Shown here in pieces: positions 1-9,209 of a stretch of DNA of 64,000 nucleotides. A program made the position numbers and the translations under genes. Each line of letters starts with the position of its first letter. Position 1 is the stretch's first letter. The notes below the pieces were generated by a model. That model was not told the DNA's origin, did no database searches, and saw only the letters and a list, made by a program, of their open reading frames with translations. The DNA is taken from NCBI GenBank assembly GCA_052161625.1, contig CP197412.1. One strand, given 5' to 3'. This DNA is from JBKCUI01 sp052161625 (GTDB lineage Bacteria > Planctomycetota > Planctomycetia > Pirellulales > Pirellulaceae).

Positions 1-2
1 GG

Positions 3-302
3 GAAGGGCATTGCCTTTCCGACCAAATCGACGCCTATTGCCGCAGACGATCCATTCAGTCTGTCCAGCTCGATCGAACCGCGCAGATGGCCACGGTCTT
101 GGAGTTGGTCGCGGCCGGACAAGGCCTTTCATTTGTCCCACAGATGGCTTGCAGTACCACCAAAAAGATCTTGTACCGATCGATGGTTGCACCTGTTCCC
201 AAGCGCAAGATCGCGGTGATCTGGAATGCCTATCGATTCGAAAGCAAATTGCAACGTGGCGTCCGCACTCTGCTCGAGCATTTCGACTGGAACCTCGTCT
301 GA
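3..302 (+). CDS. LysR-family regulator, OxyR-like (C-terminal part only)
   Basis: The reading frame is open from the window edge to a TGA at 300-302, so only about the last 99 residues are present; the DNA-binding part lies outside. The visible protein begins with EGHCLSDQ and continues with AAGQGLSFVPQMA. This matches the substrate-binding domain of OxyR-like LysR regulators, where a Cys in a GHCL motif is a redox-sensing position. Whether this protein senses peroxide cannot be decided from the fragment. The next gene starts 78 bases downstream on the same strand, so the regulator could be cotranscribed with, or control, the cluster that follows. Confidence 0.75.
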   Translation, partial: EGHCLSDQIDAYCRRRSIQSVQLDRTAQMATVLELVAAGQGLSFVPQMACSTTKKILYRSMVAPVPKRKIAVIWNAYRFESKLQRGVRTLLEHFDWNLV

Positions 303-380
303 ACTTGATCCTCGCCACCAAGACTGCGATAACTTACACGTCATTACCCACCATCCTCTCATCGGAGTTTCCTCCATCCC

Positions 381-1709
381 ATGCAGCACCACGCATATCT
401 ATCGCGAGTCGAGAACCTCCTGGATCCGAGCCAAAACATCCTTCTGAACATGGACTACGAGGAAGCCCATCGGAGAGTCGCTTCCGGTGATCCCGCATTG
501 GTTGGCGAGATCGATGGTCAATTTGCGATTCTCGCGCAGGATGGGAAGATGATCCGCATGGCCCGTTCCATCGGCCGACCGATGCGCTACTTTCTCGCCA
601 AGAGATCGGAGGGGCCCTGCTTGATCGTCGCCGAAAAGATGGCGACCCTCCGTCAAAAACTGAAAGAGATGGGACTTGAGGATCAGTTCCATCCCTCCTA
701 TACGCGGATGGTCCCAGCCCACTACTTGATGCAACTGGAATTGATCGGATGCCCTGATCCCAACCCGCAATACGATCGCTATTTTACCCCCGAACGAAAC
801 AAACTCCCCTGCGATATCGAAGGGATTGGTACGCAATACATCGAACGCTTGCGAGACGAATGCGACCGATGGCTGGATCGGATACCCAAGCGTGCGCCGA
901 TCGGCGTCCTCTTTTCGGGTGGCGTCGATTCCGGCGCCGTACTCCTCACACTCTATCACTTGCTATTGAAGCGAGGAGAGTCGCCATCCCGCTTGAAGGC
1001 GTTCACGCTTCGAATCGATGGCCACTCCTCCGATGCAGACCAATCCCATGCGTTTGTTCGCGCGTGTGGCGTTGAGGAACTGTGGGAAGTCATCGATCAG
1101 TCGAGCGAATCCCTCAGCGTTCGCGAGACCATTCAAGTCATGGAGGATTACAAGCCACTCGACGTGCAAAGCGGAACCATGGCGATGGCACTCTGCCGTG
1201 GAATTCGCCAGCGCTATCCCGACTGGAAATATCTCGTCGACGGCGATGGCGGTGACGAGAATCTCAAAGATTACCCAATCGAAGAAAACCCCGAGCTGAC
1301 GATCCGAAGTGTGCTGAACAATTTGATGCTCTATCAAGAAGGATGGGGTGTTCATGCGATCAAACATTCACTTGTTTACAGCGGGGGGCAAAGCCGCGGA
1401 CACATTCGGACTTGGGCCCCCGCCGAGCATTTCGGTTTCGAGGGATTCAGCCCCTTCGCATTGCCGCGCGTGATCGAAGTTGCCGAAGGGATTCCGTTCA
1501 TCGACTTGACCGACTGGAACCATGAAAAACTTTATGAGTTGAAGGGGGCGATCGTTCGGAGCGGCATCAAAGCTCTGACGGGTATCGACATGCCATCCTT
1601 CCCCAAGAAGCGATTCCAGCACGGAGCGATTGAGAACTCCCGATTCCAAACCCTCTTCCCCAAAAGCGAAGCGGAGTATCGGAAGATATTCCTATCGTTA
1701 TGGAGCTGA
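381..1709 (+). CDS. Asparagine-synthetase-like amide ligase lacking the glutaminase nucleophile
   Basis: The protein (442 aa) belongs to the asparagine synthetase B / beta-lactam synthetase superfamily. The ATP-pyrophosphatase P-loop SGGVDSG is at residues 179-185, and a second acidic motif, DGDGGDEN, lies near residue 290. These enzymes adenylate a carboxylate and form an amide. Residues 25-120 resemble the class II glutaminase fold (LVGEIDGQFAI, then GRPMRY), but there is no N-terminal Cys nucleophile after Met1. It therefore should not hydrolyse glutamine; ammonia or a bound amine would be the donor, as in beta-lactam synthetase or lasso-peptide cyclases. The gene overlaps the next one by 10 bases, indicating translational coupling. 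The substrate is unknown. Confidence 0.75.
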   Translation: MQHHAYLSRVENLLDPSQNILLNMDYEEAHRRVASGDPALVGEIDGQFAILAQDGKMIRMARSIGRPMRYFLAKRSEGPCLIVAEKMATLRQKLKEMGLEDQFHPSYTRMVPAHYLMQLELIGCPDPNPQYDRYFTPERNKLPCDIEGIGTQYIERLRDECDRWLDRIPKRAPIGVLFSGGVDSGAVLLTLYHLLLKRGESPSRLKAFTLRIDGHSSDADQSHAFVRACGVEELWEVIDQSSESLSVRETIQVMEDYKPLDVQSGTMAMALCRGIRQRYPDWKYLVDGDGGDENLKDYPIEENPELTIRSVLNNLMLYQEGWGVHAIKHSLVYSGGQSRGHIRTWAPAEHFGFEGFSPFALPRVIEVAEGIPFIDLTDWNHEKLYELKGAIVRSGIKALTGIDMPSFPKKRFQHGAIENSRFQTLFPKSEAEYRKIFLSLWS

Positions 1710-2689
1710 GCGAAGCGGAGCAAGCGATCTTGAGCCGCGCGACCCGCTCCGAGATCGTCCGCGCGCGAGGTGCTAAATCCTTGCTCTCGCCGCGAGAACC
1801 CGCAGGCTATTTCCTCCAAAGGGAGCCCGCATGCCGCGGGGAGGTCGTCGAGGTCGCAACTCTCTTTTTGACTGGAGCGGAGTGCCCCTTCGCCTGTTCG
1901 ATGTGCGATCTTTGGAAGCACACCTTCGACACGGAAACCAAAGCCGGAGATTTGATCGCCCAAGTTGAAATCGGGCTTGCGAATCTCCCTCCTGCTCCAT
2001 GGATCAAGCTTTACAACGCAAGCAACTTCTTTGACCCGCGAGCAGTCCCGGATTCCGATCGCATAGAAATCGGTCGCCGCGTGGCCTCCATGGATCGCGT
2101 GATTGTCGAGAACCATCCCCGATTGCTGGATCGAGAACGCGTGCGGACATTTCGGGATCTGCTGCACGGGAAACTCGAAATCGCGATAGGGCTCGAAACG
2201 GTCCACCCATTCGCCATGCAAGTCATGAACAAACAAATGCACCCTTGCGACTACGACGATGCGATGCGATGGCTCAGGGAGGAAGAGATCGATGGTAGGG
2301 CCTTTGTCTTGCTTCAGCCGCCTGGCGTGCGGCCTGAGGAGGCGATCGCATCGTTGATCGACACCGTGCAGTTTGCGGCGAATGCGGGAGTGCGCCATAT
2401 CTCGTTGATTCCAACCCGGCGCGGGAATCCATGGCTGGATCGATTGATCGACGACGGACTATATCGATTGCCGGCACTCGACGCGCTTGAGACAGCGTTT
2501 CAACGTTGTTTGGAACTGTTTCCTCAACAGATCGTTGTGGCCGACACATGGGACTGGTCCTCGATTCCGGGTCAGTGCGATCGATGTTCGAAAGCTCGAC
2601 TTAGGCGGATCGATCAAGTGAACTTGGATCAGTATTGGCGTGAAATTGATGAGGCGATTGCATGTCGATGCACCAAAGCGATGTCTTGA
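1700..2689 (+). CDS. Radical SAM enzyme
   Basis: A 329-residue protein with the canonical CxxxCxxC cluster at Cys62, Cys66 and Cys69 (CPFACSMCDLWK), which binds the 4Fe-4S cluster that cleaves S-adenosylmethionine. Later strands (ASNFFDP, VENHPRL, GLETVHP, LQPPGV) fit the TIM-barrel of the Elp3/RaSEA-like branch. A second Cys pair near the C-terminus (QCDRCSKARLRR) could bind another metal site, but this is only inferred. It starts inside the end of the asparagine-synthetase-like gene and its last 28 bases overlap the flavoprotein gene, so the three are probably made together. Its substrate cannot be read from the sequence. Confidence 0.8.
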   Translation: MELSEAEQAILSRATRSEIVRARGAKSLLSPREPAGYFLQREPACRGEVVEVATLFLTGAECPFACSMCDLWKHTFDTETKAGDLIAQVEIGLANLPPAPWIKLYNASNFFDPRAVPDSDRIEIGRRVASMDRVIVENHPRLLDRERVRTFRDLLHGKLEIAIGLETVHPFAMQVMNKQMHPCDYDDAMRWLREEEIDGRAFVLLQPPGVRPEEAIASLIDTVQFAANAGVRHISLIPTRRGNPWLDRLIDDGLYRLPALDALETAFQRCLELFPQQIVVADTWDWSSIPGQCDRCSKARLRRIDQVNLDQYWREIDEAIACRCTKAMS

Positions 2690-4236
2690 TTGTTGGCTCT
2701 AGCTTTACCGGTTCGATCTTGGGATGGATTCTGGCCAAGCAGGGATTGTCGGTGACGATCATCGACAAGCAGTCTCACCCTCGATTCGCCGTGGGGGAAT
2801 CCACGACCCCCACCGCGGATTTTCTTCTGGCCTATTTGGCCGACCGTTGGGGATTGCAGGAGTTGCGGCCCTTGGCCGCTTGGGGAGATTGGCAACGAAC
2901 CTACCCCTCCTTGCGATGCGGAAAGAAACGTGGTTTTGCCTATTACGAGCATCGAGCCGGAGAGCCCCATCGCGACGACACCGATCACTCGGGCTCGTAC
3001 TTGGTCGCCGCATCGGCCCAGGACGCGTGGAGCGATACTCAGTGGCTCCGGAGCGATGTCGATCACTTCTTGGCACAGCAAGCCACGCGATCGGGTTGCA
3101 CTCTATTAGAAGAGTGCGAAGTCCTGCAAGTTCGACAAGAAGCCAATGCAGTAGGAGGGTCGGGATATCGATGGCAGGTGGAGTTCGCACCATCCTCAAG
3201 CCTTGAAACGGACCGAACGGTTCATCGCACTCGGTTCTTGGTAGATGCGAGCGGCGGCGGAGGTTTCTCGGCGAAGTGGCTTGGGAATGCCGACGCATCG
3301 GATCGGATGCGAACGCAAACCGGTGCCTTGTGGGGGCATTTTCAGAATGTGGGTTCGATGCGGGAGCATTCGAGTTCCTTCGACCATGATGCAAGAGATT
3401 ACTTTCATCCTGACGATTCGGCGCAGCATCATGTTCTGGAAGATGGCTGGTTTTGGATGCTTCGGTTTCAACATGGGGTCACCAGCGTCGGGTTGGTGCT
3501 ACCCACCGAGCGATGGCAAGCCCAAGGAACTCCTGGTCTCGACAAGAATCAACGGAGGAAGGTGTGGCAGCATGCTTGCGAACGTTACCCAACCATCGAG
3601 GCGATGATGGCCCAGGCGGTTTGGGACGCACCGGAGGGCGGGCTCCAATTCGCGCCGAGGCTTAGCCGGCGTATGCGGAAAGCTTGCGGTCCTGGTTGGG
3701 CCGCCATCCCTACATCCTTCGGGTTTATCGATCCCTTGCACAGCACGGGCATCGCACACGGGCTGAGCGGAGTGATGCGATTGGCGGAGCGACTGGCGCG
3801 GAAAGAATTTGCAATGGATGCGGAATGGGCTGATTACGATTCCCAACTTCAAAGCGAGATCGATTGGATCGATATGCTGGTCGCCCTGACTTACGCCGGA
3901 CTCCCCAGCTTCCATCGGTTTCGAGCGCTCGCCAGTTTCTATTTCATCGCAGCTATCGCTTTCGAGCAGCAATTGATTCGTGATCCGCAGACTTGGTCCG
4001 ATGGCTATCTCCTGTCAGGGAGCCGAGCGATGAGAGAGCAATCAGAGGGATTGTATGCTCAAGTTAAACAGGGAGCCTTTGCAAGCGACGAAATGCTTCT
4101 CCAGGCCATTCGTCAAGCAATCCAGCCATGGAACCAGGTAGGGCTCGTGGAGCCCAAGAAAGGAAATCGCATAGCTCACACGGCTCCCCCGAAGTATCTT
4201 CTAGCCCAACCGACCTCGTCCGTCGCCGCGCGGTAG
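2662..4236 (+). CDS. FAD-dependent monooxygenase/halogenase-like enzyme
   Basis: A 524-residue flavoprotein of the tryptophan-halogenase superfamily. It has an N-terminal FAD-binding Rossmann motif (DVLIVGSSFTGS, residues 7-18), the GESTTP motif at 45-50 typical of this superfamily, and the second FAD motif FIDPLHSTGIAH around 355-366. The diagnostic halogenase WxWxIP appears as WFWMLR at 263-268: the two Trp are kept but Ile-Pro is lost. Lys88-Lys89 lie roughly where halogenases keep their catalytic Lys. It may be a halogenase relative or a hydroxylase/oxidase; I cannot decide. The start overlaps the radical SAM gene. A second ATG lies 6 bases downstream, at 2668. Confidence 0.7.
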   Translation: MSMHQSDVLIVGSSFTGSILGWILAKQGLSVTIIDKQSHPRFAVGESTTPTADFLLAYLADRWGLQELRPLAAWGDWQRTYPSLRCGKKRGFAYYEHRAGEPHRDDTDHSGSYLVAASAQDAWSDTQWLRSDVDHFLAQQATRSGCTLLEECEVLQVRQEANAVGGSGYRWQVEFAPSSSLETDRTVHRTRFLVDASGGGGFSAKWLGNADASDRMRTQTGALWGHFQNVGSMREHSSSFDHDARDYFHPDDSAQHHVLEDGWFWMLRFQHGVTSVGLVLPTERWQAQGTPGLDKNQRRKVWQHACERYPTIEAMMAQAVWDAPEGGLQFAPRLSRRMRKACGPGWAAIPTSFGFIDPLHSTGIAHGLSGVMRLAERLARKEFAMDAEWADYDSQLQSEIDWIDMLVALTYAGLPSFHRFRALASFYFIAAIAFEQQLIRDPQTWSDGYLLSGSRAMREQSEGLYAQVKQGAFASDEMLLQAIRQAIQPWNQVGLVEPKKGNRIAHTAPPKYLLAQPTSSVAAR

Positions 4237-4287
4237 CCCCTGGTTGCCGACGCAGACAGCCATTCCATCCAACCCAACCGGTCTCCG

Positions 4288-5115
4288 ATGTATTTTTCCG
4301 AACACTCCTTCCAGGCACCCGAACGAAACGTCGCATGGGAGGAAGCGTGTGTCGAATTGGCCGATGAAGTTCTGCATGAGCAAGAAACCGAGAACAGCGG
4401 TCGGCAGGATAGCGCAGACGATCGATCATCCCTCGAAGTCTTGCGAGTGTGGAGTTTCGATTCGCCTGTCGTCGTCATGGGTAGAGCAAGCCGCGTCGGT
4501 GAAGAGGTTTGTTTCGAGCGATGCAACGCGGACGGGATCCCGGTACTGCGCCGCTCGAGCGGCGGATCCACCATTGTTGCGGGCCCCGGCTGCTTGATGG
4601 TCTCGGTGCAAATTTCGTATGCAAAGCGGCCGACATGGCGTTCTCTCGATATCGCCCATCGCGAGGTGATGGGTCGGACGAAAGACGCGGTGACGGCAGC
4701 TCTTGGTACGTTTGGAATCACCAAGGAGATTGCGCTACAGGGAACTTGCGATTTAACCGATGGTCCCTACAAGTTCTCTGGAAATGCGCTTCGGTGCAAA
4801 CGGCATGCGATGATTTATCACGGCACGCTTCTTCTCGACATGCCACTCGAATGGGTTGATCGCTACTTGCTCGAGCCACCGCGCCAGCCCGAGTATCGAG
4901 AACGCCGTCCCCATAAGAGCTTTGTCAAAAATCTCCTGCAAGATGTCTCGATAGATCGAATTGCATTCGAGCACGAGCTGGGGCAGCAATTGCGAAGAAT
5001 CTGGAATGCCGACAAGCCTTGGGAGGACTATCCCTACCAAGGCAAGTTATCGGATTGGGTCGAACAACTCATGCAAACCCGCTATGCCAACCCCGCTTGG
5101 CACCTGGAACGTTGA
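4288..5115 (+). CDS. Lipoate-protein ligase A family protein
   Basis: A 275-residue protein with the biotin/lipoate ligase fold. It has the nucleotide/acyl-binding segment RRSSGGSTIVAGPG (RR-x-x-GG motif) near residues 88-101 and the Lys motif KFSGNALR near 167-174, followed by YHGTLLLDMPLEW, as in LplA and LipM-type octanoyl/lipoyl transferases. The family attaches lipoyl groups to carrier domains such as that of the SucB protein at 18426. It lies 51 bases after the flavoprotein on the same strand. It may be a passenger in that operon or may act on a carrier there. The exact reaction (ligase versus transferase) is not resolved. Confidence 0.75.
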   Translation: MYFSEHSFQAPERNVAWEEACVELADEVLHEQETENSGRQDSADDRSSLEVLRVWSFDSPVVVMGRASRVGEEVCFERCNADGIPVLRRSSGGSTIVAGPGCLMVSVQISYAKRPTWRSLDIAHREVMGRTKDAVTAALGTFGITKEIALQGTCDLTDGPYKFSGNALRCKRHAMIYHGTLLLDMPLEWVDRYLLEPPRQPEYRERRPHKSFVKNLLQDVSIDRIAFEHELGQQLRRIWNADKPWEDYPYQGKLSDWVEQLMQTRYANPAWHLER

Positions 5116-5155
5116 GCTCCACCATCCCCCTCTGCCACATCGCGGAACAGGTGCA

Positions 5156-5890
5156 CTACAGTCCATTGACCAGTTCGGTGAGAACCGAGGAGAGGACTTG
5201 GCGTCCGACGCTCGGCGTGCTTCTCGCAGGGACGCGATTGGATTGATAATGAATCTCGACACGTCCTCCTGACGGAGGCGCTCCCCATACAGGTGGAATT
5301 CCGATCGGTCTATCCGAGGACGGCCTATCCCAAGATGGACGATCCCAAGATGGATAATGCGAAGGCCGATCTGGGTAGATGCCACCGCCATGATGACCGC
5401 CATCGTATCCACCGTGTGGACGATCGGGCGGGCAAATGGGCGTGGAGGACTTCGCATAGGCTTCTCGCAACTCTTGATCCAGTTTGTCGAGTCGTCGGTT
5501 GAGTTCACCAAAGTAGCTCATCAATCGTCGGTCTTCCCGAACATGGCGATCTGCTGCCGCGACGCGGTGCGTTTGACTGGAGAGCGATCGTGTTTGTCGC
5601 AATGCCGATTGAACTTGCCACCACGATGCACCTTGCTCGATCAACGATTCGAGTTGATTGGCAGATTGGTCCAGGTGTGCGGCGATGCTGGTTGCTGGGC
5701 AAAACGGGAACTTGTCTCGCAATCGCTCTGCGATGTCTTCGGTCTTGCTTTGAACAGCCCTCGCATCCCCCACTTCGCTCGACCACGGGTTTCTGGCCCA
5801 TGAGCTGGTGGACATCGAAAGCCCCAGAATCAAACCGATCCAAGCCGTGAAGATCCCTTTGGATCTCATTATCTTCCAACAACTCATCAT
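5156..5890 (-). CDS. Exported protein of unknown function, helical with Pro/Gly/His-rich tail
   Basis: I place the start at the ATG at 5888-5890, preceded by GAAGG. The frame extends further upstream without obvious coding character, and a second candidate ATG is at 5867-5869. The product of about 244 aa has a signal peptide (basic start, then GIFTAWIGLILGLSMSTSSWA). A helical region with heptad-like charge patterns follows (LDQSANQLESLIEQ, LNRRLDKLDQELREAY), then a low-complexity tail rich in Gly, Tyr, His and repeats of DRPS. No family is recognised. It is convergent with the lipoate-ligase gene, 40 bases apart. Confidence 0.6.
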   Translation of the reverse strand: MMSCWKIMRSKGIFTAWIGLILGLSMSTSSWARNPWSSEVGDARAVQSKTEDIAERLRDKFPFCPATSIAAHLDQSANQLESLIEQGASWWQVQSALRQTRSLSSQTHRVAAADRHVREDRRLMSYFGELNRRLDKLDQELREAYAKSSTPICPPDRPHGGYDGGHHGGGIYPDRPSHYPSWDRPSWDRPSSDRPIGIPPVWGAPPSGGRVEIHYQSNRVPARSTPSVGRQVLSSVLTELVNGL

Positions 5891-6129
5891 GCACCTTCGC
5901 ACTTTCTTCCGTTCCGAGTCCAACCATCGACAACGCTTTGATGGAGTTAGATGTAAACAAACCGCGTGCCAAGAAGTAGCAAGCAACAGAACTTCACGCA
6001 TAGAAGAGACGAATATGCGTCTTCGCCAAGAGAGATACGTTCCTTTCGATCACCAGCCGAAAACAGATCGCAAGTTACACGCCTGGATGCGTCACCAGTT
6101 TGATCGCGGCGCCGTCAGTTTGAAGATGC

Positions 6130-7324
6130 AATTTGCAGGGCGCACGGGGTGGTGCATGGGGAGTGCGAGTGGTTTTTCTCGCCAAGGCGCGAAGGCGCAA
6201 AGGTAGGGAGCGGAGTACGTCTGGCGGCTGACTGTTAAACGAATTTCCGGATGGCCTTTGCGACTTTGCGCCTTGGCGAGAAACCTCCCCCCACCTTATT
6301 CATCGGGGGCTCACAATAGGTGGCACCCACATTTTGGGTAAGGGGCTCAATAGGTGGCACCCACATTTTGGGTAATACGAGCTACGAAGGAGGGAGGATG
6401 CGAGGTGCAATAGATGAGAGGGGCAATAGGTGACACCCACCTTCTGGGGGGTAGTTGCGACTTTGCGCCTTCGCGAGAAACCTCCCCCGCACCTTATTCA
6501 TCGGGAGATTACGGGCCTATTGACCCGAGCTACGAAGGAGGGGGGATGCGCGGTGCGCACTTCCTGCTGAGGCTGGCAGGCAATAGGTGGGCAGGTAATA
6601 GGTGGCACCCACCTTCTGGGGGGTAATAGGTGGCACCCACCTTTCTCTGGCAGGGCGCACGGGGTGGTGCATGGGGAGTGCGAGGGTTTTTCTCGCCAAG
6701 GCGCGAAGGCGCAAAGGTAGGGAGCGGAGTACGTCTGGCGGCTGACTGTTAAAGGGGCTCAATAGGTGGCACCCACATTTTGGGTCATACGAGCTACGAA
6801 GGAGGGAGGATGCGAGGTGCAATAGATGAGGAGCAATTGTAATAGGTGGCACCCACCTTCTGGGGGGGAACCTCGCCAGTCCAATAGGTGGCACCCACCT
6901 TTCTCGTTGCGACTTTGCGCCTTGGCGAGAAACCTCCCCCCCACCTTATTCATCGGGAGATTACGGCCCAGTGACCCGAGCTACAAAGGAGGGGTAATAG
7001 GTGGCACCCACATTTTGGGGGGTAATAGGAGGAGCAATAGGTGACACCCACCTTCGGCAATAGGTGACACCCACCTTCTGGGGGGGGAACCTCGCCAGTC
7101 CAATAGGTGGCACCCACCTTTCTCGTTGCGAGGGTTTTTCTCGCCAAGGCGCGAAGGCGCAAAGGTAGGGAGCGGAGTACGTCTGGCGGCTGACTGTTAA
7201 ACGAATTTCCGGATGGCCTTTGCGACTTTGCGCCTTGGCGAGAAACCTCCCCCCCACCTTATTCATCGGGAGATTACGGCCCAGTGACCCGAGCTACAAA
7301 GGAGGGGGGGATGCGCGGTGCACA
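6130..7324. repeat. Composite intergenic repeat island
   Basis: About 1.2 kb without a credible gene, made of interleaved repeats. (i) About a dozen copies of AATAGGTGGCACCCACCTT or the variants GGTGACACC and CCCACATTTTGGG, for example near 6314, 6348, 6424, 6597, 6625, 6760, 6841, 6881, 6996, 7036, 7059 and 7101. The core AGGTGG-CAC-CCACCT is an inverted repeat. (ii) TTCTCGCCAAGGCGCGAAGG at about 6177, 6692 and 7138, with inverted counterparts GCGCCTTGGCGAGAAACC at about 6269, 6919 and 7231. (iii) GGAGCGGAGTACGTCTGGCG at about 6208, 6719 and 7179. Long block duplications, such as the segment near 6136 repeated near 6652, show that the island grew by copying. Confidence 0.85.
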
Positions 7325-9010
7325 CTAGCTGCTGAGGCTGGTGGTGGTCGCAAGCGGCATGGCGGGTGGATAGGAGGGAGGGGTGGAAGGTAACGTTGCG
7401 ACTGCAGCGGGAATACTGGATTGGGGAGAGACGGTCCCCTCCGCGATGCAATTCAAAATCGCTTGGACAGCCATTTCATCCCAAGTCACACCGGATTCGC
7501 TGCGAAGGATCGCTTCGGCCTTTTCCGATGGCATCCCTTTGCGGTAAGGTCGGTCGCTCGTCATCGCATCGTAGGCGTCTGCTACGGCCAAGATCCTTCC
7601 TTGAAGTGGAATGGCTTCCCCGACCAGGCCTGCCGGATAGCCTTTTCCGTTGACCGCTTCATGGTGATGCAAGACGCCGGGTAGGACATATTCCAGCGGA
7701 GTGAGGTGTTTCAGGATTTGATAACCGATTTCAGGATGCTTCTTGACCGCTGCGAATTCTTCATCGGTCAATTTTCCTGGCTTGCCAAGGATGGAATCGG
7801 GAACACCGATTTTACCCACATCGTGCAGCAACCCCGACATATAGATCCGTTCGCATTCTTCTTGCTCCAGTCCCATTTGCATGGCGATGGCTTTGGCAAA
7901 CAATGCCACGCGGTCGCTGTGACCGCAGGTATACGTGTCTTTGGCGTCGATGGCATTGATCACGGCGCGTATCACACCGGTCAGCAAATTCTCTTGCTCG
8001 CGAAACAGTTCTCCGTTCGTGGCGTGTCCAGACAGAACCGTCGCGAGAACGCTCAACAAACCGGCTTCAAAGGTTCCAAACTGCAAGCCGTTTGGATCGA
8101 TGTTGAAAAAGTCCTCCGGACTATCACCCAGAAATTCCATTTTGCGATTGAGGGCAACCAAGTAGCCGAATTTTCGATTTTGTTTTTCCACACGAACCAG
8201 AATACAGTTCCGAATGGCGGGAAAGGGTTCGAACAGATTTGCTACGGTCTGAATATTGAAGACGAGCGTTGGAGCAGGACTTCGTTGTGAGCAGCTTCGT
8301 ACAAACTCGATGATCTGTTCCCAATCGCAGGGAGGGGTTCCAACCGATGTAATGCGAGAGAGGCTGTCCTCCGTTGGATTTTCGATCAGATCGGAGGGGA
8401 CCAACGCGATCAGCTCGCTACGGATGACGCTTCGAAGCATGGGAAGCTGTGAGGTTGCAACGTCGAGCATGGACGATCGAATGTCCGCGTTCCCAATCTG
8501 CTGACTCACTCCTCGCAGCCAAGTTAACTCCTCAAAGTCTTGCGTTACTTGTTGAACGAATGCGCGCCCCTGCATCTTGGAACTTTGATTCTCTTCCAAA
8601 GACTGCACCATCTTTAGGTGCGCGAGTGCAAGGCTTCGCACATGGCGTCCATTGGTCTCGAGCGAAACAGGGAGAACGCACGCGAAACGAATCCCCCAAA
8701 TGGGAACGGACCCGACGTAACAACGTCCATCGATCCCTGGGCAATTGCATTCCAACAACTCAATCGTGTTTTCTTCGTGGCCAGCGATCGGTTGACCAGC
8801 TAATAATCTCAGCGCCTCCAATTGGCTTTCACTCAACGCTTCGGTAGGTTCGCACCATAGCTGAATGATCGGCTCGAATTCGCTCGATTGCTCGGAATTG
8901 AGCTGGTAGACGGACAAAAATCCTCCGAGCGATTCACTAAAGCCGCTTGCCCATCGATGTGCTGTAGCAAGATGTCGTCCTGAGAGCAGCGGCTGTCGAA
9001 TTGGTATCAT
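7325..9010 (-). CDS. HD-GYP domain phosphodiesterase-like protein
   Basis: A 561-residue cytoplasmic protein with no predicted membrane segment. The C-terminal half is a complete HD-GYP domain: HDVGKIGVPD (the HD pair), then HHEAVNGKGYPAGL (the GYP motif) and DAYDAMTSDRPYR. HD-GYP proteins usually hydrolyse cyclic di-GMP. The N-terminal 300 residues look like GAF-type sensory regions, judged from length and alternating alpha/beta pattern only. The protein is divergent from a stand-alone response regulator across a 199-base gap, so the two may belong to one signalling pathway; that link is inferred from position. Confidence 0.85.
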   Translation of the reverse strand: MIPIRQPLLSGRHLATAHRWASGFSESLGGFLSVYQLNSEQSSEFEPIIQLWCEPTEALSESQLEALRLLAGQPIAGHEENTIELLECNCPGIDGRCYVGSVPIWGIRFACVLPVSLETNGRHVRSLALAHLKMVQSLEENQSSKMQGRAFVQQVTQDFEELTWLRGVSQQIGNADIRSSMLDVATSQLPMLRSVIRSELIALVPSDLIENPTEDSLSRITSVGTPPCDWEQIIEFVRSCSQRSPAPTLVFNIQTVANLFEPFPAIRNCILVRVEKQNRKFGYLVALNRKMEFLGDSPEDFFNIDPNGLQFGTFEAGLLSVLATVLSGHATNGELFREQENLLTGVIRAVINAIDAKDTYTCGHSDRVALFAKAIAMQMGLEQEECERIYMSGLLHDVGKIGVPDSILGKPGKLTDEEFAAVKKHPEIGYQILKHLTPLEYVLPGVLHHHEAVNGKGYPAGLVGEAIPLQGRILAVADAYDAMTSDRPYRKGMPSEKAEAILRSESGVTWDEMAVQAILNCIAEGTVSPQSSIPAAVATLPSTPPSYPPAMPLATTTSLSS

Positions 9011-9209
9011 TTGTAACGATCGTGCGGAATGCGATAAGGGCTTGGGAAGATTTACGTAACCCTCCGTAGTTATCTAGCACGCAAAACCAATCATTCCGCT
9101 AGAAATCTGAAAAAGAAATTTGCTAAGCGCATTGCTCCGTCTTAGATTACTTCGCCTCGATGTCATGCCCATTACCATTATATGTACTCAGCAATGTAAG
9201 AAGTCGAAT

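Noticed and set aside
6414..7266. Several frames of 60-125 codons on both strands
   Set aside because: They are translations of the palindromic repeats (GGCHLL-like strings) and do not resemble proteins.
6130..7324. CRISPR array
   Set aside because: Repeat units are palindromic, overlap other repeats, have irregular spacing and lack unique spacers; no cas gene is nearby.
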